Part shown: positions 9,103 through 17,903 of the stretch, piece after piece
How the letters are laid out: each line of letters opens with the position of its first letter
Numbering within the stretch: position 1 is the first letter of the stretch
Source of the DNA: Flavobacterium flabelliforme
Lineage (GTDB): Bacteria > Bacteroidota > Bacteroidia > Flavobacteriales > Flavobacteriaceae
NCBI RefSeq assembly: GCF_017948675.1
Contig: NZ_JAGFBU010000003.1
Coordinates: 25,627-89,626 of the forward strand
Direction: 5' to 3'
Length of the DNA: 64,000 nucleotides
Program-made: the position numbers and the translations under genes
The notes under the pieces: generated by a model
Seen by the model: only the letters and a program-made list of their open reading frames with translations
What the model was told of the DNA's origin: nothing
Database searches by the model: none

Positions 9103-10838
9103 CTAAGCATCTATATCTAATCCAAATGTTGTTCGTAAGAGTTCAATATTTGGATTTATTTCATGTAGTCTGTTGTAACGGTCTTGATCGTTAAAACTTC
9201 TTTTGTTTTCTACAGCTTCATTTACAGTTATTTCTATAGTAATGTCATGATTATGTAAATGCCCTTTTAAATGCCCTAAAAGACCATTTAATTCCTTTTC
9301 AAAATCTAATTTAGAACCTTCATTTGGTAACTCTAATGTTATTGCGGTTCCATTAAGTTTGGGATCGTTAATTAATAATAAAGATTCCATAATTTTGTAT
9401 CCTTTGTCTCCTAAACGCTGGGCGTATTTATTCCATTGCAACAACATTTCTGTTTCGGTAAAAGGTTCGGTAGGCAAATGGGTTGCTTCTTTTACAATTC
9501 CTTTACTGCTTTCTTCCAATGCTTTTTTCGCACGAATACTAGCTAGTGAAAAGGCAGAAATTTTTGGTGCAGAAGATTCTGAATTACTATCTTCTAGGAT
9601 TGGTTTTGAAATAGGAGTTGGTTTTGAAGCAGGCGCTACAGTATCAATTTCTATTTTCAATAAAGCAGATTCATTTACTGCTTTTTGTTTTTCAGGTATT
9701 GTATTTGTATCAACTATAGAATAATCATTTTTTCTATAGTAGGTAGGTGGAATTATAAATTGCTCAACTTTTTTTTTTCTCCATCAAAGGTGATAGAGGC
9801 AAGCTGCATTAAACATAATTCTACAAGAAGTCGCTGGTTTTGACTCAACTTATATTTTAAATCGCAATCATTGGCAATTTCAATTCCTTTTAATAAAAAT
9901 GCTGGATTGCATTTTTGTGCTTGAACTCCATACATTTGTTGTGCTTGTTCTCCTACCTCTAATAACGATAGTGTAGAAGGTGTTTTAGAAACTAATAAAT
10001 CTCTAAAATGAGAAGCTAATCCGGAAACAAAATGATGTGCATCAAAACCTTTTGCTAATATTTCATTGAAAGCCATCAATAATTCTGGAATTTTATTTTC
10101 CAAAATCAATTCGGTAATATTGATGTAGGTTTCGTAATCTAACACATTCAAGTTTTCTGTTACCGCTTGTCGTGTTAAATTTTTACCACAAAAAGAAACT
10201 ACTCGATCAAAAATAGATAAAGCATCTCTCATTGCGCCATCAGCTTTTTGAGCAATTATGTGCAACGCATCATCTTCAAAAATAACACCTTGACTTGTTG
10301 CTACTTCTGCTAAATGTTCTTTGGCATCTTTTACGGTAATTCTTTTAAAATCAAATATTTGACAACGAGATAAAATCGTTGGAATAATTTTGTGTTTTTC
10401 AGTAGTTGCTAAAATAAAAATAGCGTGTTTTGGCGGCTCTTCTAATGTTTTCAAGAAAGCATTAAAAGCTGCTGAAGATAACATATGAACCTCATCAATG
10501 ATGTACACCTTATATTGCCCCGTTTGTGGTGGAATGCGAACTTGATCTATTAAGCTTCGGATGTCATCAACAGAGTTGTTAGAAGCGGCATCTAGTTCAA
10601 ATACATTGAAAGCAAAATCTTCGTTTGGATCATCGTAACCCGGTTGATTTATTTTTCGGGCTAAAATTCGTGCACAAGTTGTTTTACCAACGCCACGAGG
10701 TCCTGTGAATAGTAATGCAGAAGCAAGATGATTGCTTTCTATGGCATTTAGTAAAGTATTGGTAATTGCTTTTTGTCCAACAACATCTTTAAATGTTTGA
10801 GGACGATATTTACGTGCCGATACTACAAATTGTTCCAT
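9103..10838 (-). CDS. dnaX: DNA polymerase III gamma/tau subunit, read through a -1 frameshift
   Basis: Clamp-loader ATPase. Start set at the ATG at 10838 (MEQFVVSARKYRP), because the longer frame begins at a TTG. Walker A GPRGVGKTT, Walker B IIDEVHML and sensor-1 ILATTEKHK are intact; the zinc cysteines of E. coli DnaX are absent. The zero frame ends after EKKKLSNL at 9753, just past an A10 run. The tau-specific C-terminal part continues in the -1 frame (VEQFIIPPTYYRKNDYS...) to 9103. Zero frame gives a gamma-like product of about 361 residues; a -1 shift gives tau of about 578. The run contains the E. coli dnaX slippery heptamer A AAA AAG. Either programmed frameshifting/slippage or a one-base homopolymer error explains it. 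Confidence 0.88.
9713..9778 (-). promoter_or_regulatory. Candidate dnaX frameshift site: A10 slippery run plus hairpin
   Basis: On the minus strand A10 (9778-9769) is followed by G, giving A AAA AAG in the zero frame and a zero-frame TAA five codons after the heptamer. A 9-bp perfect hairpin (ACTATAGAA / TTCTATAGT, 10-nt loop) spans 9740-9713. It starts about 27 nt after the heptamer, farther than the 5-9 nt usual for a ribosomal stimulator, so transcriptional slippage as in Thermus dnaX is an alternative. Confidence 0.6.
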
Positions 10839-10943
10839 AGGATTTTTATTCGAAAGCAAATATAAGCTTTAATTTAAATATGGAAAAATTTAAATATTGA
10901 AAGATTTTATATTAGCTAAAGCGTCTTTGTAGTAGCTAAATTA

Positions 10944-11033
10944 TAGCCCAGATAGAAGTGAAAATCCTTAATTGCTAGCCCTGGAGTTTTGGGATAGTAA
11001 TTAAGATTGTAACGTATAGCTGGAAATAGCTCC
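10944..11033 (+). ncRNA. Recurrent Bacteroidota intergenic structured element (Flavo-1-like?)
   Basis: Begins TAGCCCAGATAGAAGTG and ends GTATAGCTGGAAATAGCTCC, with a variable inner arm pair CTTAATT...AATTAAG. I know this end pair as a common intergenic element of flavobacterial genomes; whether it equals the Rfam Flavo-1 RNA I cannot verify here. Strand is uncertain. It sits between dnaX and the small conserved protein at 11069. Confidence 0.45.
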
Positions 11034-11068
11034 ATAAAAAGAGCAGATGAAATTTTGTTTGCAGATTT

Positions 11069-11368
11069 TTATTCGGCTCTACCTTTGATAGTTATGTTAA
11101 TTAAAATACGTGCAGCATCATTTTCAGAATTGGCAGAAAAACCAGTTACAAAAACTCCTTTTTTACCCGATTTAGACTTAATGCCATAAACAGTAGCTTC
11201 ATCATCTGGATTGCTATCTCCTTCATAACGGTATATGTGCTGAATTTCGCAGTGATCTGGATTTGTGGTTATTTCGCTATCGTCGATGTTAAAATCAAAA
11301 TTAAATCCCATTTCGGAGAGTTCTTCTAATGCTTGAGAAACGGTGGTGTAGTGATACATATTAGACAT
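11069..11368 (-). CDS. Small conserved protein (often mislabelled phosphoribosylpyrophosphate synthetase)
   Basis: 99 residues, acidic, with pattern [33 protein letters not shown] and [11 protein letters not shown]. This matches a small Bacteroidota-specific family of about 100 residues that databases often call PRPP synthetase; nothing of a real PRPP synthetase (PRPP loop, catalytic flexible loop) is present, so the enzyme name should not be used. Function unknown. Stands alone, divergent from rnpB. Confidence 0.7.
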   Translation of the reverse strand: MSNMYHYTTVSQALEELSEMGFNFDFNIDDSEITTNPDHCEIQHIYRYEGDSNPDDEATVYGIKSKSGKKGVFVTGFSANSENDAARILINITIKGRAE

Positions 11369-11480
11369 AGTGATATTATTTAAACGTTCATTATAAAGAT
11401 AACTGATTTATGGCTAAGTGGTTGCAAAATTCATGTTAAAGTAGATTGGTTTAAAATGTTATGAGAAGAGAAAAATAGTG

Positions 11481-11488
11481 TAAATTTG
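11481..11488 (+). promoter_or_regulatory. rnpB promoter -7 box
   Basis: TAAATTTG fits the Bacteroidota consensus TAnnTTTG and lies 5 bases before the first paired base of the RNase P RNA. No good -33 TTG at the normal spacing was seen. Confidence 0.6.
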
Positions 11489-11492
11489 CGAC

Positions 11493-11795
11493 ACAGACCG
11501 CCTTATCGCCACGTTATATACGTGGAGGAAAGTCCGGACACCAAAGGGAAGCATAGCGGGTAACACCCGTCGGTTCGCCACGGCGAATTAGGACAAGTGC
11601 AACAGAAAGTATGTACAGGTAATGCTGTAGTGAAACCAGGTAAACTCTATGCGGTGAAATATCAAGTATATCAGCATTTAAGGGCTTCTCGTCCGTTGTT
11701 GAAGGGTAGATAGCTTGAGTCACATAGTAATATGTGATCTAGATAAATGATAAGGCTCCAATTTATTGGAGACAGAATCCGGCTTATAGGTCTGT
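11493..11795 (+). ncRNA. rnpB: RNase P RNA (bacterial type A)
   Basis: Ribozyme that matures tRNA 5' ends. The conserved core is plain: GAGGAAAGTCCGGACACC near the 5' end, ACAGAAA...GTGAAA in the middle and ACAGAATCCGGCTTATAGG near the 3' end. The ends pair as P1 (ACAGACC at 11493-11499 with GGTCTGT at 11789-11795), and a T9 run from 11795 acts as terminator. Any reading frame inside this interval is an artefact. Confidence 0.96.
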
Positions 11796-11948
11796 TTTTT
11801 TTTATTTAAATGTATTTGTGTCTAGCTATAGAATTGCAAATTAAATTTAAACTTTAGCTAAATTATTTTGATTCAATAAAGATCTGTTTTTGTAATTGGT
11901 GGATTTTTTGCAATTGACAAAATTTTTTTTAAACTACAAAAAACAAAA

Positions 11949-13733
11949 TTATTCTATTGTCATTGATTTTAGTTTTGTTCTATAGGCTTCTAATGCAACA
12001 GACTTTGATATAAAACCGTAATACTTATCATTTTTAAGTACGGGCAAAAATGCGACTTTAGATTTTTCAAATTTATTCATCACTGTTTCCATACTTTCAT
12101 CAGGAGTAACAATTTCGCTAAGAGGTAGCATTATGTCTTTTATTTTTGTGTATTTGACTCTATAAGTGTTAAATATTATTTCTCTTATCGTATTAAAATG
12201 TACAATTCCAACCAAATCATTTTCAGTATTTACAACAGCAAATATAACTTGCGTAGAATGGGAGATTAAATCGACTAATTTTTCTAAATTTTCGTCTGCA
12301 GTAACGGTAAGAAAATCGGTCTGTATGATTGAATTAGTTTCGAGTGTAGAAAGTACATTAGAATCTTTATTACTAGTAAACGCATGTCCTTTTTGAGCCA
12401 ATGTTTTTACATCAATCGAGTGTTTTTCAAAACGACGCGATATTGCAAAACTTATTGAGGAAACAATCATTAAAGGAATCATTAAACTATATCCTCCTGT
12501 AATTTCGGCAATTAAGAATATGGCAGTTAGCGGAGCATGAAATAAACCACTCAAAATACCCGCCATTCCAACAAGTGTAAAGTTACTAATGGGTAATTTT
12601 GCTAATCCTATTAGATTTATAAATTTAGAAAAGAAAAATCCAAGATAAGATCCTAGAAATAATGAAGGTGCAAAATTTCCACCATTTCCACCACTTCCTA
12701 TAGTGATACCGCTGGCGAAAACCTTTAGCATCATTGTAAATCCTACAAATAGTAGAAGTGCCCAACTGTTGTTTTGAAAACTACTAAAGATGGTGTTTTC
12801 TAAAAATTTTCCAGAATCACTGTCTGCTAATGTTTTGATGCTTTCGTAACCTTCTCCAAAAAGTGTGGGAAACATAAAGATAAGAATCGCTAAAATAGAA
12901 GATCCAAATAAAGCCTTTTTGTAAGGTGAAAGTTTCATACTGGAAAAGAAATGCTCTACTCTCTGAAAATTACGAGAATAATAAACGGACATTAATCCGG
13001 TACAAATTCCTAAGAGTATATAAAAAATTATATTATGATAATCAAAGTCTTCTTGTTTTTTAAAGGAGAGTAATATGGTCTCATCTAGCGCAACAACAGA
13101 TACTAACGCTCCAGTAGCTGCTGCAATCATAATGGGTGTAAATGCTGCAATACTTACATCTACTAGCAATACTTCTATAGCAAACAAAACCCCTGCAATT
13201 GGAGCGTTAAACGCTGCAGCAATACCAGCAGCAACTCCGCATCCTATTAACAAGGTTCTATCCTTATACGATAATTTATATTTTTGAGCATAGTTAGAAC
13301 CAAATGCTGCACCCGTAATAACAATTGGACTTTCTAAACCTGCAGATCCTCCCAAGCCAACAGTTAAGGAGCTGGTTATAATTTGAGCATACATTTGTTT
13401 TTTTGGAATTATGCTGGCTTTTTTAGCAACTGCATACAAAATTTGTGAAGTTCCCTTTTGTATGGTTCCTCCCAAAACTCTTTTTACTACAAAAACCGTT
13501 AACATTATTCCAATAATAGGTAAAATACTATTGATAAATCCCAGTTTTGAAATGCTAGTCACATAGGTAGCAAATGAAAAGACCCAGTGTGCAAAAGTTT
13601 TTAATACGATTACGGCCAAAGCAGATGAAATACCGACTAATACAGCTGATAAAAATATAAATTGTTTAGGCGTTAATATGGATTGCGCAATGGCAATTAT
13701 AATTTGTAATTTAGAAATATATTTTTTGAACAT
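11949..13733 (-). CDS. ClC-family chloride channel/transporter with CBS domains
   Basis: 594 residues. About ten hydrophobic helices, then two CBS motifs in roughly residues 455-590. ClC signatures are visible: GGSAGLESPIV (Glu134 at the gating-glutamate position), AAAFNAPIAGVLFAIE, and GSGGNGGNFAPSLFLG. The cytoplasmic CBS pair probably senses adenine nucleotides. Whether it is a channel or a Cl-/H+ exchanger cannot be decided here. Monocistronic by context, separated by 147 bp from ggt. Confidence 0.92.
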   Translation of the reverse strand: MFKKYISKLQIIIAIAQSILTPKQFIFLSAVLVGISSALAVIVLKTFAHWVFSFATYVTSISKLGFINSILPIIGIMLTVFVVKRVLGGTIQKGTSQILYAVAKKASIIPKKQMYAQIITSSLTVGLGGSAGLESPIVITGAAFGSNYAQKYKLSYKDRTLLIGCGVAAGIAAAFNAPIAGVLFAIEVLLVDVSIAAFTPIMIAAATGALVSVVALDETILLSFKKQEDFDYHNIIFYILLGICTGLMSVYYSRNFQRVEHFFSSMKLSPYKKALFGSSILAILIFMFPTLFGEGYESIKTLADSDSGKFLENTIFSSFQNNSWALLLFVGFTMMLKVFASGITIGSGGNGGNFAPSLFLGSYLGFFFSKFINLIGLAKLPISNFTLVGMAGILSGLFHAPLTAIFLIAEITGGYSLMIPLMIVSSISFAISRRFEKHSIDVKTLAQKGHAFTSNKDSNVLSTLETNSIIQTDFLTVTADENLEKLVDLISHSTQVIFAVVNTENDLVGIVHFNTIREIIFNTYRVKYTKIKDIMLPLSEIVTPDESMETVMNKFEKSKVAFLPVLKNDKYYGFISKSVALEAYRTKLKSMTIE

Positions 13734-13880
13734 TATGATTTTTTAATGGGACTGCAAAATTAGTATTATTTTAAATTGTTCTTATATTTTTTAATACATG
13801 TTTATAAATCCTAGTTTTAAAAATAGTTCTAATGCATTTCAATTGTTGAGTTCAGTAATTTTCTATTTAAATAAAACGGT

Positions 13881-15566
13881 CTAAAAACCAACCGCTTTAT
13901 TATCTCCTCTTCGGTCTGCACCACCTTCTAATTTTCCGTTTGGTAAAACTAAAACAGCATCAACTTGACCTATTATTTCTTTGTCTTTTTCATTAATGAT
14001 ATAAGACTTTTTCTTTAAATTTTCTAAAACTTCTTTAGAGAACGAGTTGGGTTCAAAAGTGATTTCATCAGGCAACCATTGGTGATGAAAACGAGGAGCA
14101 TTGACTGCTTCCTGCATACTTAATCCAAATTCATATACATTCAAGATGGTTTGTAAAACAGAAGTGATAATAGTAGAACCTCCAGGAGTTCCAACGACCA
14201 TATATAATTTACCATCTTTTTCTACAATAGTGGGTGTCATCGAACTTAACATTCTTTTCTCAGGAGCAATACTATTAGCCTCGCTTCCTGTTAATCCATA
14301 CAAATTAGGAACTCCAGGTTTAGCACTAAAATCATCCATTTGATTGTTCAAGAAAAAACCTAATTCATCACAATACAATTTAGAACCATAATTATCATTT
14401 AATGTTGTGGTAGCAGAAATAGCGTTCCCTGCAGCATCAACTATAGAGTAATGTGTGGTTTGGTTACTCTCGTATCCTTTAATTTCACCTGCTGCGATAT
14501 CTGATGATTTAGAAGCTGCGTCAAATGAAAAATCTTTCATTCTTTTTTCTAAATAGGAAGGGCTTAATAATTCTTTTATAGGCAGTTTTACAAAATCAGG
14601 ATCACCCAAATAAAAATTTCTATCTGCATAAGCTCTTCGTTCAGCTTCTGTAATAACTTGTATTGTTTTTAAACTATTATGTCCCATTTGCGATAGGTTG
14701 TAAGGCTCTATCATTTTCATGATTTGATTCAGGCAAATTCCACCACTACTAGGAGGAGACATAGAGGTGATTTTTAATTTTTTATATTGAAAGGTAATTG
14801 GAGTACGCCATTTGGCCTGGTATTTTTGAAAATCTTCTAGAGTCGCATTTCCTCCTTTTTTCGCTAAAAATGCTACAAGTTTTTGTGCCGTTTCGCCACT
14901 ATAAAATTCATCACGACCATTTTTAGCAATGCGTTGCAATGTTGCTGCTAATGCTGTGTATTTTATGGTGTCATTTTCTTTGTAAACTTTAGAGAATAAA
15001 CTATTTCTTCCGTTTCTTTTGATAAAAGTTTCTCTATTATTATTTAAACTTTCTGCTTGATGTTTAGTGATAATTACTCCTCTTTCTGCTAGCGCAATTA
15101 CAGGTTTTAATATTTCACTCATGGGTAAAGAGCCATATTTTTTATGTACTTCAAATATTCCTGCGATAGTTCCAGGAATTCCAGAGGCTAGAGCTGTTTG
15201 GGTACTTTTTCCTTCGATTACATTGCCATTTTTATCCAAAAACATATCTTTTGAGGCAGCCATTGGCGCTTTCTCTCTATAATCAATACTTCCTGTTTCA
15301 CCATTCGCTTTTCTAAAAACCATAAAACCGCCACCACCAATATTTCCAGCCTGAGGATGCGCTACAGCCAATGCTAGTTCAGTAGCAACCATTGCATCAA
15401 ATGCATTACCTCCTTTTTTCATGATAGCTACCCCAATTTCTGAAGCTTCTTCACGTGCTGAAACTACCATAGCTTTGGTAGTTACCAAGCCTGTTGGTGA
15501 TACTGTTTTCTCATTGGATTTACAGCTTAAAAAAGCTAAGGCAATTAAGAGTATAAACTTATTCAT
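13881..15566 (-). CDS. ggt: Gamma-glutamyltransferase (lipoprotein)
   Basis: 561 residues. Starts with a lipoprotein signal (LAFLSCK, Cys15), so the enzyme is likely tethered in the periplasm or outer membrane. The autocleavage and catalytic site NQTTHYSIVD is intact, with Thr370 as the predicted new N-terminal nucleophile of the small subunit; GGGGFMV and PSSGGICL loops are also present. The enzyme cleaves glutathione and other gamma-glutamyl compounds. Its ATG overlaps the end of the upstream AcpH-like gene by 4 bp, so the two are one operon. Confidence 0.95.
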   Translation of the reverse strand: MNKFILLIALAFLSCKSNEKTVSPTGLVTTKAMVVSAREEASEIGVAIMKKGGNAFDAMVATELALAVAHPQAGNIGGGGFMVFRKANGETGSIDYREKAPMAASKDMFLDKNGNVIEGKSTQTALASGIPGTIAGIFEVHKKYGSLPMSEILKPVIALAERGVIITKHQAESLNNNRETFIKRNGRNSLFSKVYKENDTIKYTALAATLQRIAKNGRDEFYSGETAQKLVAFLAKKGGNATLEDFQKYQAKWRTPITFQYKKLKITSMSPPSSGGICLNQIMKMIEPYNLSQMGHNSLKTIQVITEAERRAYADRNFYLGDPDFVKLPIKELLSPSYLEKRMKDFSFDAASKSSDIAAGEIKGYESNQTTHYSIVDAAGNAISATTTLNDNYGSKLYCDELGFFLNNQMDDFSAKPGVPNLYGLTGSEANSIAPEKRMLSSMTPTIVEKDGKLYMVVGTPGGSTIITSVLQTILNVYEFGLSMQEAVNAPRFHHQWLPDEITFEPNSFSKEVLENLKKKSYIINEKDKEIIGQVDAVLVLPNGKLEGGADRRGDNKAVGF

Positions 15567-16147
15567 AAGGTTTTTAATTTTTCGTTCGAAAATAATATTA
15601 ATTCTTTAAAAAAACGAGTGAATTCATCTTCAAATTCGGAATAAAATTCAGTAAGATCTTGTGTTCCAAATCGCATGTTAGATTGATTTTTAGTGCGCCG
15701 ATCCATTTGGGTCAAAATATGATTTATTCCTTCAACTGTTTGATAACTAACAAGCCAATTTTCTTGGAATAAAGTGGGCATTATTCGCAACACTCTTTCT
15801 GATAGTAGGTTTTTGTTTTCTTCTAAAGATTTATAAAAATGAGCTACAAAATCCTCTAATTTTTCATTAGAGTAATTCTTCCAATTTTTGGCTAAAAAAT
15901 GATCGTACAATACATCAACAACTACCCCTGCATAATGATGGTAATTTTCGTGAAGTCGTTTGGTACTTTGCCTAAAAATTGGATGTGCATCTGTAAAAGT
16001 ATCAATAGCACGGTGAAGGATAATCCCTTTCTGAATTTCTAAAGGATAAGTCTCAAATTGTTTTCCGCGTATTCCATCGGCCATAAAGTTGCCAATTTTC
16101 AGTAAATCGTTATCACCAGAAAGATATATATGGGCTAAAAAATTCAT
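15563..16147 (-). CDS. acpH: Acyl-carrier-protein phosphodiesterase (AcpH family)
   Basis: 194 residues beginning MNFLAHIYLSGDNDLLKIGN, then HRAIDTFTDAHPIFR and VVVDVLYDHFLAKNW, the HD-like metal-binding pattern of the AcpH/DUF479 family. The family member in E. coli removes 4'-phosphopantetheine from ACP. First gene of a two-gene operon with ggt (4-bp overlap). Assignment to the family is firm; the exact activity is by homology. Confidence 0.85.
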   Translation of the reverse strand: MNFLAHIYLSGDNDLLKIGNFMADGIRGKQFETYPLEIQKGIILHRAIDTFTDAHPIFRQSTKRLHENYHHYAGVVVDVLYDHFLAKNWKNYSNEKLEDFVAHFYKSLEENKNLLSERVLRIMPTLFQENWLVSYQTVEGINHILTQMDRRTKNQSNMRFGTQDLTEFYSEFEDEFTRFFKELILFSNEKLKTL

Positions 16148-16214
16148 TCGCCTAAATTAGGGTTTTTTATCCTATTTTTTAAATTCTAAGTGACTTTTAT
16201 ACTTCTTCAATTCT

Positions 16215-16222
16215 TATATTTG
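16215..16222 (+). promoter_or_regulatory. glmM promoter -7 box
   Basis: TATATTTG matches TAnnTTTG, about 40 bp before the glmM ATG in the divergent gap with acpH. The -33 element is not clear. Confidence 0.5.
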
Positions 16223-16263
16223 TAAATATTTAAATTTTTTTAGAACAAACTAAACCGTATTAA

Positions 16264-17652
16264 ATGACATTAATAAAATCAATATCAGGGATTCGTGGAA
16301 CAATAGGAGGAACAGTAGGAGATAATCTAACTCCTGTTGATGCTGTTAAATTTGCATCTGCCTACGGAACCTGGCTTAAACAATATAGTGGAAAAGAAAA
16401 ATTAACAGTTGTAGTAGGTCGTGATGCTCGTATTTCTGGGCCAATGATTCATAATCTAGTAGTAAATACGCTAATTGGTTTAGGAATTGATGTAATTGAT
16501 TTAGGCCTTTCTACTACGCCAACCGTTGAGGTAGCTGTACCCATTGAAAATGCAGATGGTGGAATTATTCTTACCGCTTCTCATAATCCTAAACAATGGA
16601 ATGCTTTAAAATTACTAAACGAAAAAGGGGAATTTTTGGATGGCGATCAAGGATTAAAAATTCTAGAAATTGCAGAAGCAGAAGCGTTTCATTTTTCAGA
16701 AGTGGATCATTTAGGAGAAATAATGATTAATGATGCTTATATGGACATACATATTGATGAAGTGTTGAACCTAGCACTAGTTGATGTTGATGCTGTAAAA
16801 GCAGCCAAATTTAAAGTGGTTGTTGATGGTGTAAATTCTTCGGGCGGAATTATAATTCCGAGATTACTTGAGTTAATGGGTGTAGAAGTAGTAGAACTTT
16901 ATTGCGAACCTAACGGAAATTTTCCTCATAACCCAGAACCTTTAAAAGAACATTTGACTGATATTTCTGAACTTGTCGTTAAAGAAGGCGCTCATTTAGG
17001 AATTGTAGTAGATCCAGATGTGGATCGTTTAGCATTTATTTGTGAAGACGGAGAAATGTTTGGAGAAGAATATACTTTAGTTGCTTGTGCAGATTATGTG
17101 TTAAGTAAAACACCGGGGAATACAGTATCTAATATGTCCTCTTCACGTGCTTTGCGCGATGTTACTAATAAGCATAAAGGAAGCTACGAGGCGAGTGCTG
17201 TAGGTGAAGTGAATGTTGTAAAATTAATGAAAACCAATAATGCTGTAATTGGTGGTGAAGGAAACGGCGGAATTATATATCCTGAATTGCATTACGGAAG
17301 GGATAGCTTGGTGGGAGTTGCATTATTTTTAACCCATTTAGCCAACAAAAAAATGAGTGTTTCTGCTCTACGTGCTTCTTATCCTGAATATTACATGAGC
17401 AAAAATAAGATTGAATTAACACCACAAATTGATGTTGATGCTATTCTTGTTGCAATGACAGAAAAGTATAAAAATGAAGATATTACCACTATTGACGGTG
17501 TAAAAATTGATTTCGAAGAAAATTGGGTTCACTTGAGAAAATCAAATACAGAACCTATTATTCGAATCTATACTGAAGCATCTACTCAAGAAAAAGCTGA
17601 TGGTTTAGCTTTTCGTATTATTGATGAAATAAAAGCGATTGCGGGTATTTAA
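16264..17652 (+). CDS. glmM: Phosphoglucosamine mutase
   Basis: 462 residues of the alpha-D-phosphohexomutase superfamily. The phosphoserine loop TASHNPKQWNALK has Ser106 as catalytic residue, the metal loop is DPDVDRLAF, the sugar-binding loop GEGNGG and the phosphate loop RKSNTEPIIRIY. The Bacteroidota type of this enzyme converts glucosamine-6-phosphate to glucosamine-1-phosphate for peptidoglycan and LPS; phosphomannomutase activity cannot be excluded. Monocistronic, followed by a terminator. Confidence 0.88.
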   Translation: MTLIKSISGIRGTIGGTVGDNLTPVDAVKFASAYGTWLKQYSGKEKLTVVVGRDARISGPMIHNLVVNTLIGLGIDVIDLGLSTTPTVEVAVPIENADGGIILTASHNPKQWNALKLLNEKGEFLDGDQGLKILEIAEAEAFHFSEVDHLGEIMINDAYMDIHIDEVLNLALVDVDAVKAAKFKVVVDGVNSSGGIIIPRLLELMGVEVVELYCEPNGNFPHNPEPLKEHLTDISELVVKEGAHLGIVVDPDVDRLAFICEDGEMFGEEYTLVACADYVLSKTPGNTVSNMSSSRALRDVTNKHKGSYEASAVGEVNVVKLMKTNNAVIGGEGNGGIIYPELHYGRDSLVGVALFLTHLANKKMSVSALRASYPEYYMSKNKIELTPQIDVDAILVAMTEKYKNEDITTIDGVKIDFEENWVHLRKSNTEPIIRIYTEASTQEKADGLAFRIIDEIKAIAGI

Positions 17653-17673
17653 CTCACTTTAATCTCGACAAAT

Positions 17674-17707
17674 AAAACCTTTCAAAATATTTTTTGGAAG
17701 GTTTTTT
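17674..17707 (+). terminator. glmM terminator
   Basis: Hairpin AAAACCTTT...GAAGGTTTT followed by a T-rich tract, 21 bp past the glmM stop. Confidence 0.75.
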
Positions 17708-17876
17708 TATTTCTAAATTCCTTATAAATAGTTTTGCTTTTAAGAACTGTAGTTTAATCTTATATTTAAATCATAAAAGGAGTATTTATCTTGTGATTTT
17801 GGTCTCCATAATCCAAAGAAAACAAAGATTCTTTACTATTAACAAAAGTTGAAAATGACTATTTGAGAAAAATCAA

Positions 17877-17884
17877 TACCTTTG
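17877..17884 (+). promoter_or_regulatory. -7 box for the class V aminotransferase gene
   Basis: TACCTTTG (TAnnTTTG) lies 20 bp before the ATG at 17904. A TTG at 17849-17851 is 25 bp upstream, slightly long for the -33 element. Confidence 0.5.
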
Positions 17885-17903
17885 AGGTCTAATTAAATAT
17901 ATA

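Noticed and set aside
11514..11723. Minus-strand 69-codon frame
   Set aside because: Lies entirely inside the RNase P RNA gene.
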